From Blastocatellia bacterium (lineage in GTDB: Bacteria > Acidobacteriota > Blastocatellia > HR10 > J050), in assembly GCA_025054955.1 (NCBI GenBank), contig JANWZE010000023.1:1-64000 (forward strand): DNA of 64,000 nucleotides, written 5' to 3'. This document shows positions 45,703 to 54,637 of this stretch, piece by piece. Each line of letters opens with the position of its first letter. The stretch's first letter is position 1. The notes under the pieces are model-generated. The model searched no databases. It had not been told where the DNA came from and saw only the letters and a list, made by a program, of their open reading frames with translations. The translations under genes were made by a program, and so were the position numbers.

Positions 45703-45803
45703 TGTTCGTGGATTCAGCAGAGACAGCGGCCAGCAGGCCAGGCGCGTTTTCAGCCTCGCTTAGCACGCGCAGCGATCTCTGCCGGTAACTTTTGAGGCGC
45801 TCT

Positions 45804-46775
45804 ATGAGAACGCGATCAGCTCTTTCACATGTGAAGCTCGTCACGACGCTCTGCTTTCTTCTCATCACGGTCATTGCCGTCAGCGTGGATGTACCGGTCA
45901 CAACGTCGTTCGCTCTGCCGCAGCAAGCGCAGTCGGCAACACAAGAAACGGCGGCCACCGGCTCGTATGTCGGTTCGGAAACTTGCATGGGTTGTCATGA
46001 AGACATTCACAAACAATATGCGATGACCGCTCATTACGTGACCGACACCAGCGCCCGCTATCAGCAACCGATGAAAGGCTGCGAGGCCTGTCACGGGCCT
46101 GGCCAGGAACATGTGGATGCCGGCGGCGACGCGACCAAAATTTTCAATCCAAAAGGCAAGCCGCCGCGCCTCGCCAATGAGCGGTGCCTCAGTTGCCATC
46201 AACAACAGGAAGAGCGTCACAACTTTCGCCAAAGCGAGCATGGACTCAATCAAGTGGCCTGCATTGATTGCCACTCACCGCATCCGGCCAAACCGCTCGA
46301 AAACCTGTTGGTGAAGGAGAGTCCGGCGCTTTGCTATCAATGTCACGGCCAAATCAAGCAGCAATTTCAACGCCCATTCCATCATCGCGTTCATGAAAAA
46401 GGCATGAGCTGTCAGGATTGCCACAATCCGCACGGCGGCTTCAACCTCGCACAAACACGGGCGTCAGCCGGCGGAACCGATGCCATCTGCTTGAAATGCC
46501 ACACAGAGAAACAAGGACCTTTCGCCTTTGAGCATGCGCCGGTTCGGTTGGAAGGCTGCGTCATCTGCCACGTGCCGCATGGCTCCAATAATCCCAAGAT
46601 GCTCAAACGGAGCACAGTGCAACAGTTGTGTCTGGAATGTCACTCCGATACGCCGGGCATCTTCGGTCCAGAGCCGCCTGCATTTCACGATATTCGCAGC
46701 CCGCGATACCAAAACTGCACAACCTGTCACGTGAAGATTCACGGCTCATACGTCAATCGCCTGTTTCTGCAATGA
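45804..46775 (+). CDS. MtrA/DmsE-family periplasmic decahaem cytochrome
   Basis: 323 residues from the ATG at 45804 (GAGG six bases upstream); the frame extends to a TTG at 45792. A signal peptide (about 8-35) precedes ten regularly spaced CxxCH motifs: CMGCH, CEACH, CLSCH, CIDCH, CYQCH, CQDCH, CLKCH, CVICH, CLECH, CTTCH. Length, haem count and the start SYVGSETCMGCHEDIHKQYA fit the MtrA/PioA/DmsE family, which carries electrons through an outer-membrane barrel. The barrel gene follows 17 bp downstream, as in mtrAB and dmsEF. Confidence 0.94.
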   Translation: MRTRSALSHVKLVTTLCFLLITVIAVSVDVPVTTSFALPQQAQSATQETAATGSYVGSETCMGCHEDIHKQYAMTAHYVTDTSARYQQPMKGCEACHGPGQEHVDAGGDATKIFNPKGKPPRLANERCLSCHQQQEERHNFRQSEHGLNQVACIDCHSPHPAKPLENLLVKESPALCYQCHGQIKQQFQRPFHHRVHEKGMSCQDCHNPHGGFNLAQTRASAGGTDAICLKCHTEKQGPFAFEHAPVRLEGCVICHVPHGSNNPKMLKRSTVQQLCLECHSDTPGIFGPEPPAFHDIRSPRYQNCTTCHVKIHGSYVNRLFLQ

Positions 46776-46792
46776 GGGCCAGCGGAGGTTAT

Positions 46793-48850
46793 ATGCAGCA
46801 CACGATATTGGACACTCGACAAATCGCGTTTCCGATCATGCTCGCGCTCCTGCTCACGCTGGGGCTGACCACCTCGACGGCTTACGCGCAATCAACGTCG
46901 CCAGAGGAGCCTACACCACAGCAAGGGCCGGTCGAAGGATTCAAACTTGGCGGCCTGATCACCTCAGGCACGATTGAAATGGGGACGCGCCAGACGTGGA
47001 TCGGCGGCAATCAAGATGTCTATCGCAGTCAAGTTAACTTAGGCGCCGGGGTGCGCCTCTTTGACATCGCCGTGCAATCGCGCTCGCCCGATAACGCCGG
47101 CCCACTCTATGACACGCTCTCTTACCACATGACAAGCTGGGGCGGCGACCCTTACAACACCGTCCGGCTGAGCATCCAGAAGCGTCACCTCTACCGATTC
47201 GATCTACGATACTGGCGCATGGATTACGTCAACCTGCTGCCCACGTTTGCCAATCCACTGGTCAACCAAGGACTATTGATCAACCAACATAGCTTCAATC
47301 AGGCTCGCCGCGTCTCCAGCTACTGGCTCACGCTGCTGCCCAACCGGGACTTTCAAATCCGACTGGGCTACGAACGAAACTTTGCGTTTGGCCAGGCACT
47401 CACCACGTTTTCTATCGGACTGGATGAGTTTGTGCTCCAAGACCCAATGCGAACGACGACGAATGATTATCTGGTCGGAGTGGATACCACACTCGGTATG
47501 GTTGACCTGACCATTGAGCAAACCTTCCGCACGTTCAAGGATGATATGACCACGTTCCAAACGCCCGGCCTGATCAACAACGGCAATAGCCCGCGAGTTG
47601 GGCCGATTGGCGCTGTCAACCCGCAACAAATTCTGCTGACCTCGTTTCAGCGCGACAGCGCGGTACGCGGCTTCATGCCGGCCACGCGCCTCGGCCTGAA
47701 TATCCGACCGAGCAAACAGGTTCAATTCACCGGCCGCGTGGTCTACAGCGATGCCGAATTCGATTTCAATCGAAACGAAATCCTATCGGGCAATCTCTTC
47801 GATTTATCAGCGCTCAGCTTCGTCACGCGGCAACGCTCCAACGCGCTGGCAGCAGCCTCTCGCCCCATCACCACCGCTGACACTGCGTTGCGCGTCAGCC
47901 CAATCGAGCGCCTGACGCTGACCAATTCGACCTCATTCAATCACTTCGTCATCGCCGGCGGCAGTCTGTTAGAGACACTTCAAATTCTCGGTCTCACCTT
48001 TCAAGGGACGCCGCCGCCACCGAATCAAATGCAGCGCCTGGTCTCTTCGTTTCTGGATGAACGCACGTCGCTGCGTTCGCTGCGCAATCTGTTTGAAGCG
48101 AGCCTTGAGGCGCATCCTCGCCTGACACTGCGCGGCGGATACCGGTTCACCAACCGGCGCGCCCGGTTGACGATTCCCGTTCCGTTTCGCGCTATTGACC
48201 AGTCAAGCCTCGATACACACACCGGGATTGCTGGCCTGACCCTGCGCGCGCCGAAGCAATTTCGCCTGATGGCTCAATTGGAGCGCGGCTCTGCCGATAA
48301 TGTCTTCACCCGGATTGCGCCGTATCACCTGACGCGACTGCGCGTGCGCTCCAGTTTCCAGCCGCTCTCGCAATGGCGGCTGAGCGGCGAGTACACGCTC
48401 ACCGACGCGCGCAATCCCAATCCGTTTGTTGACACCCTGCACCGGCATCGCGCCTTCAACATTCATTCCACCGTATCGTTGAACGAACGCTTGGATATGG
48501 ACCTCGGCTATACGCGCGTGGACATTTCATCAGACACTTCGATCATCCTGAATCCACGCACGCTCGAACGCGGCAACTCGCCCTATCGAGCCGATGATAA
48601 TGCCGTGAACGCGGACCTCACGTTTTCGCCGTCGAGGCGGGTTCATCTGTCTGTCGGCTATGGCGTGATTAACTCCAAGGGGACATTTCCACTTAATTAT
48701 CACCAACCGCGCGCGCGCCTGTCGCTTGATCTGCACCGACGGCTCAGTTGGATTGCCAGTTGGGGTTGGTATGGCTACAACGAAAAGGGCGTCGCGATTC
48801 AGGATTATCGCGCCCATTTGCTGAGCTCAAGCCTGAAACTCAGGTTTTAG
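46793..48850 (+). CDS. MtrB/PioB-family outer-membrane beta-barrel
   Basis: 685 residues from the ATG at 46793 (GCGGAGG upstream). A signal peptide (about 12-35, TAYAQ) and a linker lead into an all-beta barrel of alternating strands (KLGGLITSGTIEMGTRQTWI, WRMDYVNLLPTFANPLVNQG, and the final YRAHLLSSSLKLRF with terminal aromatic). PioB/MtrB proteins sheath the MtrA-type decahaem wire and dock the outer cytochrome. The N-terminal CXXC found in Shewanella MtrB is not seen here. The stop codon TAG overlaps the first bases of a family-1 repeat. Confidence 0.9.
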   Translation: MQHTILDTRQIAFPIMLALLLTLGLTTSTAYAQSTSPEEPTPQQGPVEGFKLGGLITSGTIEMGTRQTWIGGNQDVYRSQVNLGAGVRLFDIAVQSRSPDNAGPLYDTLSYHMTSWGGDPYNTVRLSIQKRHLYRFDLRYWRMDYVNLLPTFANPLVNQGLLINQHSFNQARRVSSYWLTLLPNRDFQIRLGYERNFAFGQALTTFSIGLDEFVLQDPMRTTTNDYLVGVDTTLGMVDLTIEQTFRTFKDDMTTFQTPGLINNGNSPRVGPIGAVNPQQILLTSFQRDSAVRGFMPATRLGLNIRPSKQVQFTGRVVYSDAEFDFNRNEILSGNLFDLSALSFVTRQRSNALAAASRPITTADTALRVSPIERLTLTNSTSFNHFVIAGGSLLETLQILGLTFQGTPPPPNQMQRLVSSFLDERTSLRSLRNLFEASLEAHPRLTLRGGYRFTNRRARLTIPVPFRAIDQSSLDTHTGIAGLTLRAPKQFRLMAQLERGSADNVFTRIAPYHLTRLRVRSSFQPLSQWRLSGEYTLTDARNPNPFVDTLHRHRAFNIHSTVSLNERLDMDLGYTRVDISSDTSIILNPRTLERGNSPYRADDNAVNADLTFSPSRRVHLSVGYGVINSKGTFPLNYHQPRARLSLDLHRRLSWIASWGWYGYNEKGVAIQDYRAHLLSSSLKLRF

Positions 48851-48949
48851 AGCAATTTTCAATTGCCTTCCTTAGGAGCCCCGCATCTTGCCGGCTCATG
48901 CACGCTGCAAGTGTGCACCCCCAGAGTAAACTCATTCACAAACTGCTGG
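48849..48949 (+). repeat. dispersed palindromic element, family 1, copy E1
   Basis: AGAGCAATTTTCAATTGCC ... CATTCACAAACTGCTGGAGAGC, about 100 bp. It begins inside the mtrB-like stop codon. Confidence 0.8.
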
Positions 48950-49050
48950 AGAGCAGTGCATAAAATGAGTTCATCCTGGGGCACCCGCCGGAGCCAGCAT
49001 CATTTGGCAAGGCGCGGGCGCTCCAGGACGAAGATCATCTGAAGATCGCC
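48947..49050 (-). repeat. diverged inverted family-1 element (copy E2)
   Basis: On the reverse strand it reads GGCGATCTTCAGATGATC ... GGAGCGCCCGCGCC ... CCCAGGATGAACTCATTTTA ... CTGCTCTCCAG, matching family 1 in order. It sits head-to-head with E1, making a long palindrome. Confidence 0.5.
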
Positions 49051-49070
49051 ATAGGTCGCCTATGAAAATG

Positions 49071-49174
49071 CCCAGGCTCGCTTCGATGTTGCCCTGAAAC
49101 AAACCCACGATTCACCATTGCTTCAACTTTGCGTGTCTGGCCCAGGCTCGCTTCGATGTTGCCCTGAAACAAAC
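49071..49174. repeat. paired perfect 34-bp direct repeat, period 70 bp (locus 6)
   Basis: CCCAGGCTCGCTTCGATGTT plus 14 bp at 49071-49104 recurs unchanged at 49141-49174, with a unique 36-bp interval. Between the family-1 repeats and the end of the dehydrogenase gene. Confidence 0.9.
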
Positions 49175-49238
49175 ACGCGCTGATTGGCCGACTCCACTCT
49201 TGCTCCATGGTGACGGAAGCCGATCATCGGCGGTGTGA

Positions 49239-50288
49239 TCACTGCTTCGGATCAATGGCAACTTTCAACATGTCGGTTGATTGCGATAAGTCAGCCAACA
49301 CCTGAGGCAACTCGGTGAGCGGCGCAGTATGCGAAATCCATTCAGCGGGATTGATCATGCCAGCAGCGATGATGCGCAACGCTTCGCGCACATGGCGCGG
49401 CGTGTGATGAAATGGCGATTTGACGGTCAGTTGGTCATAGTGGATTCGTTCAGCATCCAGATTGACGGCCGTGCCGGCTGCACATCCACCGAACAAGGTC
49501 ACCGTGCCGCCCCGGCGCGCGCAACTGACTGCCAACTCCCAAGCAGCCGGCAGCCCGACGCACTCGACAACTCTGTCGGCCATGTACCCGCTGGTCAATG
49601 AGCGAACCTTCCCGACAACGTCGCCGGTTGTATTCACATCGAAGACAGCATCGGCTCCCAGTCGCTCAGCGGCGTGCAATCGCGCTGCACGTCGTCCGAA
49701 TGCCAACACGCGCGCGCCTTGCAATTTCGCTAAGCGGACGAACAACAACCCAATCGGCCCCAGTCCCAGCACCATCACCGTGTCACCTTCCCTGATATCG
49801 CTTTCTTCAAGCCCTTGTACAACACAGGCCACTGGTTCAACCATGGCGGCGGCGGCAAATGAAACTGAATCAGGAATCGGCAGAAGATTCACCCGGACGA
49901 TGCGTGCAGGAATTTTGATGTATTCGGCATAGGCGCCATTGAGAAAGAGCAAATCCGTGCAGGCACTAAAACTCTGCTTCCGGCAGTAGAAGCATTGACC
50001 GCACGGCGCTGAATTGGCGGCCACCACACGCATGCCGACGTGAAAGTCACTGACGCCCGGACCGACTTCAACAATCGTCCCTGAGAATTCATGGCCGAAG
50101 ACCGATGGCAACACGATCATCCGCGCATGATAGCCGCGTTGATAGACTTTCAAGTCTGTGCCACAGGTCAGCGCCGTATCAATTTTGACGAGCACTTCCC
50201 CTTGCTCAACGCGGGGGATCGGCAAACGTTCGATGCGCACATCACGTTGGCCATAGAGGACAGCAGCCAGCATACTCTCTTGCTTCAT
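49239..50288 (-). CDS. zinc-dependent medium-chain alcohol/polyol dehydrogenase
   Basis: 349 residues. Catalytic-zinc residues in ALTCGTDLKVY and GHEFSGTIVEVG, the structural-zinc Cys set CGQCFYCRKQSFSAC, and the NAD(P)-binding VLGLGPIGLLFVRLA. Closest in layout to threonine/sorbitol dehydrogenases; the substrate is not certain. It is divergent from the methionine-salvage genes, with starts 127 bp apart and each side with its own promoter, so a link with sugar-phosphate by-products is possible but unproven. Confidence 0.9.
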   Translation of the reverse strand: MKQESMLAAVLYGQRDVRIERLPIPRVEQGEVLVKIDTALTCGTDLKVYQRGYHARMIVLPSVFGHEFSGTIVEVGPGVSDFHVGMRVVAANSAPCGQCFYCRKQSFSACTDLLFLNGAYAEYIKIPARIVRVNLLPIPDSVSFAAAAMVEPVACVVQGLEESDIREGDTVMVLGLGPIGLLFVRLAKLQGARVLAFGRRAARLHAAERLGADAVFDVNTTGDVVGKVRSLTSGYMADRVVECVGLPAAWELAVSCARRGGTVTLFGGCAAGTAVNLDAERIHYDQLTVKSPFHHTPRHVREALRIIAAGMINPAEWISHTAPLTELPQVLADLSQSTDMLKVAIDPKQ

Positions 50289-50308
50289 AGATCAGCTCAC
50301 GAGGCGGC

Positions 50309-50338
50309 ATTATACTCTCTCACCAACAACAGAGGCAA
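50309..50338 (-). promoter_or_regulatory. sigma-70 promoter of the dehydrogenase gene
   Basis: Leftward: TTGCCT (50338-50333), 18 bp, TATAAT (50314-50309), 21 bp before the start codon at 50288. Confidence 0.6.
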
Positions 50339-50376
50339 TTTGCTGGCGCTCGGTGATTGGCGCGTCAACGCGCTCA

Positions 50377-50405
50377 TTGACTGTCCGCGTGCGTCTGCCT
50401 ACAAT
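50377..50405 (+). promoter_or_regulatory. sigma-70 promoter of mtnBDC, giving a nearly leaderless mRNA
   Basis: TTGACT (50377-50382), 17 bp, TACAAT (50400-50405). The start codon at 50415 is only 10 bp after the -10 box, so transcription should start about 3 bp before or at the ATG; no ribosome binding site is present. Confidence 0.65.
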
Positions 50406-50414
50406 TCGACCGCG

Positions 50415-51074
50415 ATGACCAACCCAGTCAACAATCCTCCAGGTGATGTTCCATTCACTGAAATAGCGGCCAGCTTGGCTCACATCAGTCGGATGTTTTA
50501 CGACCGCCGCTGGACGCTGGGAACGAGCGGAAATTTCAGCGCCGTGATCAGCCGTGATCCATTGCGACTGGCCATTACAAGCAGCGGCGTAGATAAAGGG
50601 CAGTTGGCCACTGAGCATATTTTGCTGGTTGATGAGAATGGCCAGCCGGTGGATGGAACAGGCCAGCCATCGGCGGAAACGCTCCTGCATGTGGCGATCG
50701 CGCGCACGCTTGGCGCCAACGCTGTGTTTCACACTCATTCGATCTGGAGCACACTGGTCTCAGAAGCCCATCTCAATGAAGGAGGCTTGACGATTCAAGG
50801 CTACGAAATGTTGAAAGGATTGGAGGGCGTCCGCTCACACGAGCATTGCGAGTGGATTCCGATTCTGGATAACTCGCAGGATTATCGGCAACTGGCTGGC
50901 GCGGTTGAGGCGCTTTTACAACGTCATCCCAACACACATGGCCTTTTGCTTTACCGACATGGACTCTATACCTGGGGCGCCGATCTGGCCGCAGCGAAAC
51001 GGCACGTGGAAATTTTGGAGTTCCTGCTGGAAGTCACAGGACGAACGCTGCCGCATGTCAACGGTCGCCCCTGA
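50415..51074 (+). CDS. mtnB: methylthioribulose-1-phosphate dehydratase
   Basis: 219 residues from the ATG at 50415. A class II aldolase/adducin-type protein acting in methionine salvage (dehydrates 5-methylthioribulose 1-phosphate). Family motifs: RRWTLGTSGNFSAVI, SSGVDKGQLATEHILLVD, zinc ligands in HTHSIWSTL and YRHGLYTWG. First gene of mtnB-mtnD-mtnC; the next start is 18 bp downstream. No ribosome binding site, consistent with a leaderless transcript. Confidence 0.93.
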   Translation: MTNPVNNPPGDVPFTEIAASLAHISRMFYDRRWTLGTSGNFSAVISRDPLRLAITSSGVDKGQLATEHILLVDENGQPVDGTGQPSAETLLHVAIARTLGANAVFHTHSIWSTLVSEAHLNEGGLTIQGYEMLKGLEGVRSHEHCEWIPILDNSQDYRQLAGAVEALLQRHPNTHGLLLYRHGLYTWGADLAAAKRHVEILEFLLEVTGRTLPHVNGRP

Positions 51075-51092
51075 TCAATGAGGCAAAAACCT

Positions 51093-51653
51093 ATGGCAAT
51101 TGTCACCATTCCCGACAAGCACCAAACATTGACCGATCCAACGGCCATCAGGTCACACCTGGCCAGCATCGGCATCGCTTACGAGCGATGGAATCCGGCG
51201 CATCCTGTCGCTCCCGATGCCCCACCCGAGGCCATCCTAGCAGCTTATGCCGCCGAGATTGAAGCGCTGAAAGCGCGTGGCGGCTACGTCACTGCCGACG
51301 TCGTTGACGTCACCCCGCAGACGCCGGGCCTCGACGCGATGCTGGCCAAGTTCAGCCGCGAACACTGGCACGATGAGGACGAAGTCCGTTTCATTATTGA
51401 TGGTCGCGGGCTGTTTCATATTCGACCGCAGCAAGGGCCGGTCACGGCCATCGAAGTTGAAGCCGGTGACTTGATCTGCGTGCCGCGCGGGACCTGGCAC
51501 TGGTTCAATCTGTGCGCCGACCGGCGTATTCGAGTGATCCGTTTATTCCAAGACCCGGCTGGCTGGACTCCGCATTACACAGACAGCCACGTTGACGAAA
51601 ACTATCAGCCTGTCTGTTTCGGCTTCAGTCATCTTCCTCTGCAAGCAAGTTGA
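51093..51653 (+). CDS. mtnD: acireductone dioxygenase
   Basis: 186 residues from the ATG at 51093 ([15 protein letters not shown]), which has ATGAGG eight bases upstream; an ATG at 51078 would add five residues. A cupin that oxidises acireductone to the 2-oxo acid precursor of methionine and formate. Metal ligands: [16 protein letters not shown] (HxHx4E) and [10 protein letters not shown]. It ends just before the mtnC start. Confidence 0.95.
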   Translation: MAIVTIPDKHQTLTDPTAIRSHLASIGIAYERWNPAHPVAPDAPPEAILAAYAAEIEALKARGGYVTADVVDVTPQTPGLDAMLAKFSREHWHDEDEVRFIIDGRGLFHIRPQQGPVTAIEVEAGDLICVPRGTWHWFNLCADRRIRVIRLFQDPAGWTPHYTDSHVDENYQPVCFGFSHLPLQAS

Positions 51654-51664
51654 GGCCTATCATC

Positions 51665-52411
51665 ATGCCATCACTTGGTCCGATTCGCAGCATTTTACTG
51701 GATATCGAAGGGACAACGACGCCAATTGCATTCGTTTATGAGGTGTTGTTTCCCTACGCCAAGATGTACGTAGCCGATTTTCTTTGGCAGCACGCTGCCT
51801 CTGATGAAGTCTGCGCTGATATTGCTGGCCTCTGGCAGCAACACACCGATGATGTGAAAAACGGGCTGACGCCCCCGCCTCTGTCGGCCAGTCCGCCGGA
51901 AGCGCGTCTCTCATCATTGGTCAGCTACGTTCACTGGTTGATTGATCACGACCGAAAGTCAACAGCCCTGAAGTCGTTGCAAGGCAAAATCTGGCAAGAG
52001 GGCTACCGAACCGGTCACCTGCGAAGCCAGGTCTTTCCCGATGTGCCTATGGCGTTTGAGCAGTGGCAACGGCAGAAAATAGAAATTTGCATTTTCTCTT
52101 CGGGCAGCGTCCTGGCGCAACAACTCTTGTTCGCGCACACCACGGACGGCGACTTGACGCGGTTCATCCATGCCTATTTCGATACAACGATCGGCTCGAA
52201 ACGAGACCCGGAAAGTTATCGGCGGATCGCGACAACGCTCGGACACGCTGCCGAACAGATGCTCTTCATCTCCGATGTGACGGAAGAACTGGATGCCGCG
52301 CAATCAGCCGGCATGGCCACGCGACTGGCCGTTCGTCCGGGAAATCATCCACAGCCGGCCTCGCCGCACGTGGCGATACACACGTTTGAGGCGCTCATGG
52401 CCGAAAGATAA
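51665..52411 (+). CDS. mtnC: enolase-phosphatase E1
   Basis: 248 residues from the ATG at 51665; a TTG at 51650 overlapping mtnD is also possible. A HAD-family enzyme that enolises and dephosphorylates the mtnB product. Motifs: nucleophile region ILLDIEGTTTPIAFV, second motif IFSSGSVLAQQLLF, Lys/Asp motifs TIGSKRDPESY and LFISDVTEELDAA. Completes the mtnB-mtnD-mtnC set; mtnA and a nucleosidase/kinase are not in the window. Confidence 0.95.
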   Translation: MPSLGPIRSILLDIEGTTTPIAFVYEVLFPYAKMYVADFLWQHAASDEVCADIAGLWQQHTDDVKNGLTPPPLSASPPEARLSSLVSYVHWLIDHDRKSTALKSLQGKIWQEGYRTGHLRSQVFPDVPMAFEQWQRQKIEICIFSSGSVLAQQLLFAHTTDGDLTRFIHAYFDTTIGSKRDPESYRRIATTLGHAAEQMLFISDVTEELDAAQSAGMATRLAVRPGNHPQPASPHVAIHTFEALMAER

Positions 52412-52509
52412 TGAACAAAAAACCACAAAGGACACGAAGGACACAAAGAGCCTCTTGTCTGGCCTGGTGCGCTTCGTGCCCTTGTTGGTTCACCATCTGA
52501 GGAGGCACT

Positions 52510-54558
52510 ATGCACTACAGTCGTCGTTTGATCTCACCATATCTTGTCACGACTCTGCTCATCTGGTCGGTGGTCGTCGGAACCTGCACGCCGGCCCTGA
52601 GCCAGGATGGGACATCACAACCGAAAGGCTGGACGCTCGATGAAATGATGAAAGTCAAATCGGTTGGGAACGTTCAGGTTTCGCCTGATGGCCGGCGCGT
52701 GGTCTTCACTGTGACTGAGGCCATCATGACCGATGACAAAAGCGACATGCTGACTCACATCCACATGGCCAACGCCGATGGGTCGAACGCCTATCAATTC
52801 ACCTACGGCGATAAATCCTGTTCCAACCCACGATGGTCGCCGGACGGGCGCTGGATCGCGTTTACATCGAGTCGGTCGGGCAAGGAGAACATCTGGTTGA
52901 TCCGCGCCGATGGCGGTGAAGCCCAACAATTGACCGATGTCAAAAGCGGCGTGGGAAGCTACCGCTGGTCTCCTGATAGCAAATTGATCGCGTTCACCAT
53001 GCCTGATCCACCAACCGAAGCGCAGGAGAAAGCTGAAAAAGGAAAGAACGACGCTAAGGTCATTGATGAGAACATCAAGTTCAATCGGCTCTGGGTCATT
53101 CCTATCGAAAAAGACGCCAACGGCAAACGTGAGCCGAGGCAACTGACCAAAGAAAATTACAACGTCAGTGGCAATTTCGACTGGTCGCCCGACGGCAAAA
53201 CGATTGTCTTTTCTCACACGTTGACGCCGCGCGCAGATGATTGGCCATCGGCTGACATATCCACAGTGGCTGTGGCGTCTGGCGAAGTGAAGCGGCTTGT
53301 CAGCACCGGCGCAGCAGAGAGTTCGCCGCTGTTTTCGCCTGACGGTCGTCAGATTGCCTTCGTGGCGACAGACAATCCGCCAACATGGGCACGAGATGCG
53401 CGGGTCTATATCATCAGCGCCGGCGGCGGGCAAGCGCGGCCACTGGCCGAAACCTATGATCGCCAGCCAGACCTCGTAGGATGGTCAGCCGATGGTCAAT
53501 CGGTTTACTTCACCGAAACGCGCGGCACGGTAGGCCGACTTTCAGCGTTGCCTGTCACCGGCGGACGGCCGCAAGACCTCGATCGCGGAGACGTGGACAT
53601 GCTGGGTGTCAATCTAAACGCCACACGAACGGCTATCGGATTTATCGGGCAAACGTCGGCGCGTCCGAACGAGGCTTACGTGAGCCGATTACCAGCGTAT
53701 GTGCCTGTGCAAGTCAGTCGCGTCAACGCTGAGTTCTTGAATCATGTGACCGGTCGCACCGAGGTCATCCGCTGGAAGTCATCGGATGGGATGGAGATCG
53801 AAGGATTGCTGACCTACCCGGTCAATTACAAACCCGGGCTCCGGTATCCGCTGTTGCTCATCATTCATGGTGGGCCTGCTGGCGTCTTTCGAGAGACATT
53901 CATTGCCGGTGGAGGCGGCGCTTATCCGATCGCTGCTTTTGCCGATCAAGGATTCGCCGTGCTGCGCCCGAACGTGCGAGGCTCGTCAGGCTATGGGAAG
54001 CAATTCCGCTACGCGAACTACCAAGACTGGGGCGGCGGCGATTTTCGGGACTTGATGACCGGTGTGGATCACGTCATTAGCATGGGCATCGCAGACCCAG
54101 AGCGCCTCGGCGTGATGGGATGGAGCTACGGCGGCTTCATGACCTCGTGGATCATCACACAAACAAAACGATTCAAAGCTGCCTCAGTCGGCGCCGGCGT
54201 TACCAATCTGATGAGCTTCACCGGCACAACGGATATTCCTAGTTTCATCCCCGATTACATGAGGGCTGAATTCTGGGACAATCTGGACGTCTACCGAAAT
54301 CATTCAGCCATGTTCAACATCAAAGGCGTGACGACGCCAACCTTGATTCAACATGGCGAACAGGATGAGCGCGTGCCGATTTCGCAAGGATTTGAGTTGT
54401 ACAACGCGCTCAAGCGGCAGAACGTGCCGGTGAAAATGATTGTTTACCCACGCACGCCGCACGGTCTGCGTGAGCCTAAGCTGCGGCTGGATGCCATGAA
54501 GCGCAATCTGGAGTGGTTCACCCACTATTTGAATCAGGATGCAGCCGCTAGGAAATGA
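52510..54558 (+). CDS. S9-family prolyl oligopeptidase/acylaminoacyl peptidase
   Basis: 682 residues; GAGGAGG precedes the ATG. Signal peptide (about 10-34), a beta-propeller of WD40/PD40-like blades (about 45-420; QVSPDGRRVVF, RWSPDGRWIAF, DWSPDGKTIVF) and an alpha/beta-hydrolase catalytic domain (about 435-680) with nucleophile Ser in GWSYGGFM, Asp near QHGEQDERVP and His in RTPHGL. Exported peptidase, cleaving short peptides or acyl-amino acids. Upstream text at 52412-52500 (CCACAAAGGACACGAAGGAC) is a common low-complexity intergenic repeat. Its last codons form one copy of a repeated pair. Confidence 0.93.
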   Translation: MHYSRRLISPYLVTTLLIWSVVVGTCTPALSQDGTSQPKGWTLDEMMKVKSVGNVQVSPDGRRVVFTVTEAIMTDDKSDMLTHIHMANADGSNAYQFTYGDKSCSNPRWSPDGRWIAFTSSRSGKENIWLIRADGGEAQQLTDVKSGVGSYRWSPDSKLIAFTMPDPPTEAQEKAEKGKNDAKVIDENIKFNRLWVIPIEKDANGKREPRQLTKENYNVSGNFDWSPDGKTIVFSHTLTPRADDWPSADISTVAVASGEVKRLVSTGAAESSPLFSPDGRQIAFVATDNPPTWARDARVYIISAGGGQARPLAETYDRQPDLVGWSADGQSVYFTETRGTVGRLSALPVTGGRPQDLDRGDVDMLGVNLNATRTAIGFIGQTSARPNEAYVSRLPAYVPVQVSRVNAEFLNHVTGRTEVIRWKSSDGMEIEGLLTYPVNYKPGLRYPLLLIIHGGPAGVFRETFIAGGGGAYPIAAFADQGFAVLRPNVRGSSGYGKQFRYANYQDWGGGDFRDLMTGVDHVISMGIADPERLGVMGWSYGGFMTSWIITQTKRFKAASVGAGVTNLMSFTGTTDIPSFIPDYMRAEFWDNLDVYRNHSAMFNIKGVTTPTLIQHGEQDERVPISQGFELYNALKRQNVPVKMIVYPRTPHGLREPKLRLDAMKRNLEWFTHYLNQDAAARK

Positions 54559-54637
54559 ACGCCTAGCGGGCGCGTTCATCGGGCGTGCCGCGACTGCGCG
54601 GACTCAGGATGCAGCCGCCAGGAAATGAACGCATAGA
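54534..54637. repeat. paired direct repeat over the S9 peptidase stop codon, period 70 bp (locus 7)
   Basis: TCAGGATGCAGCCGCTAGGA plus AATGAACGCCTAG at 54534-54566 recurs at 54604-54636 with two changes. The first copy is the end of the coding region including its TGA. Confidence 0.85.
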
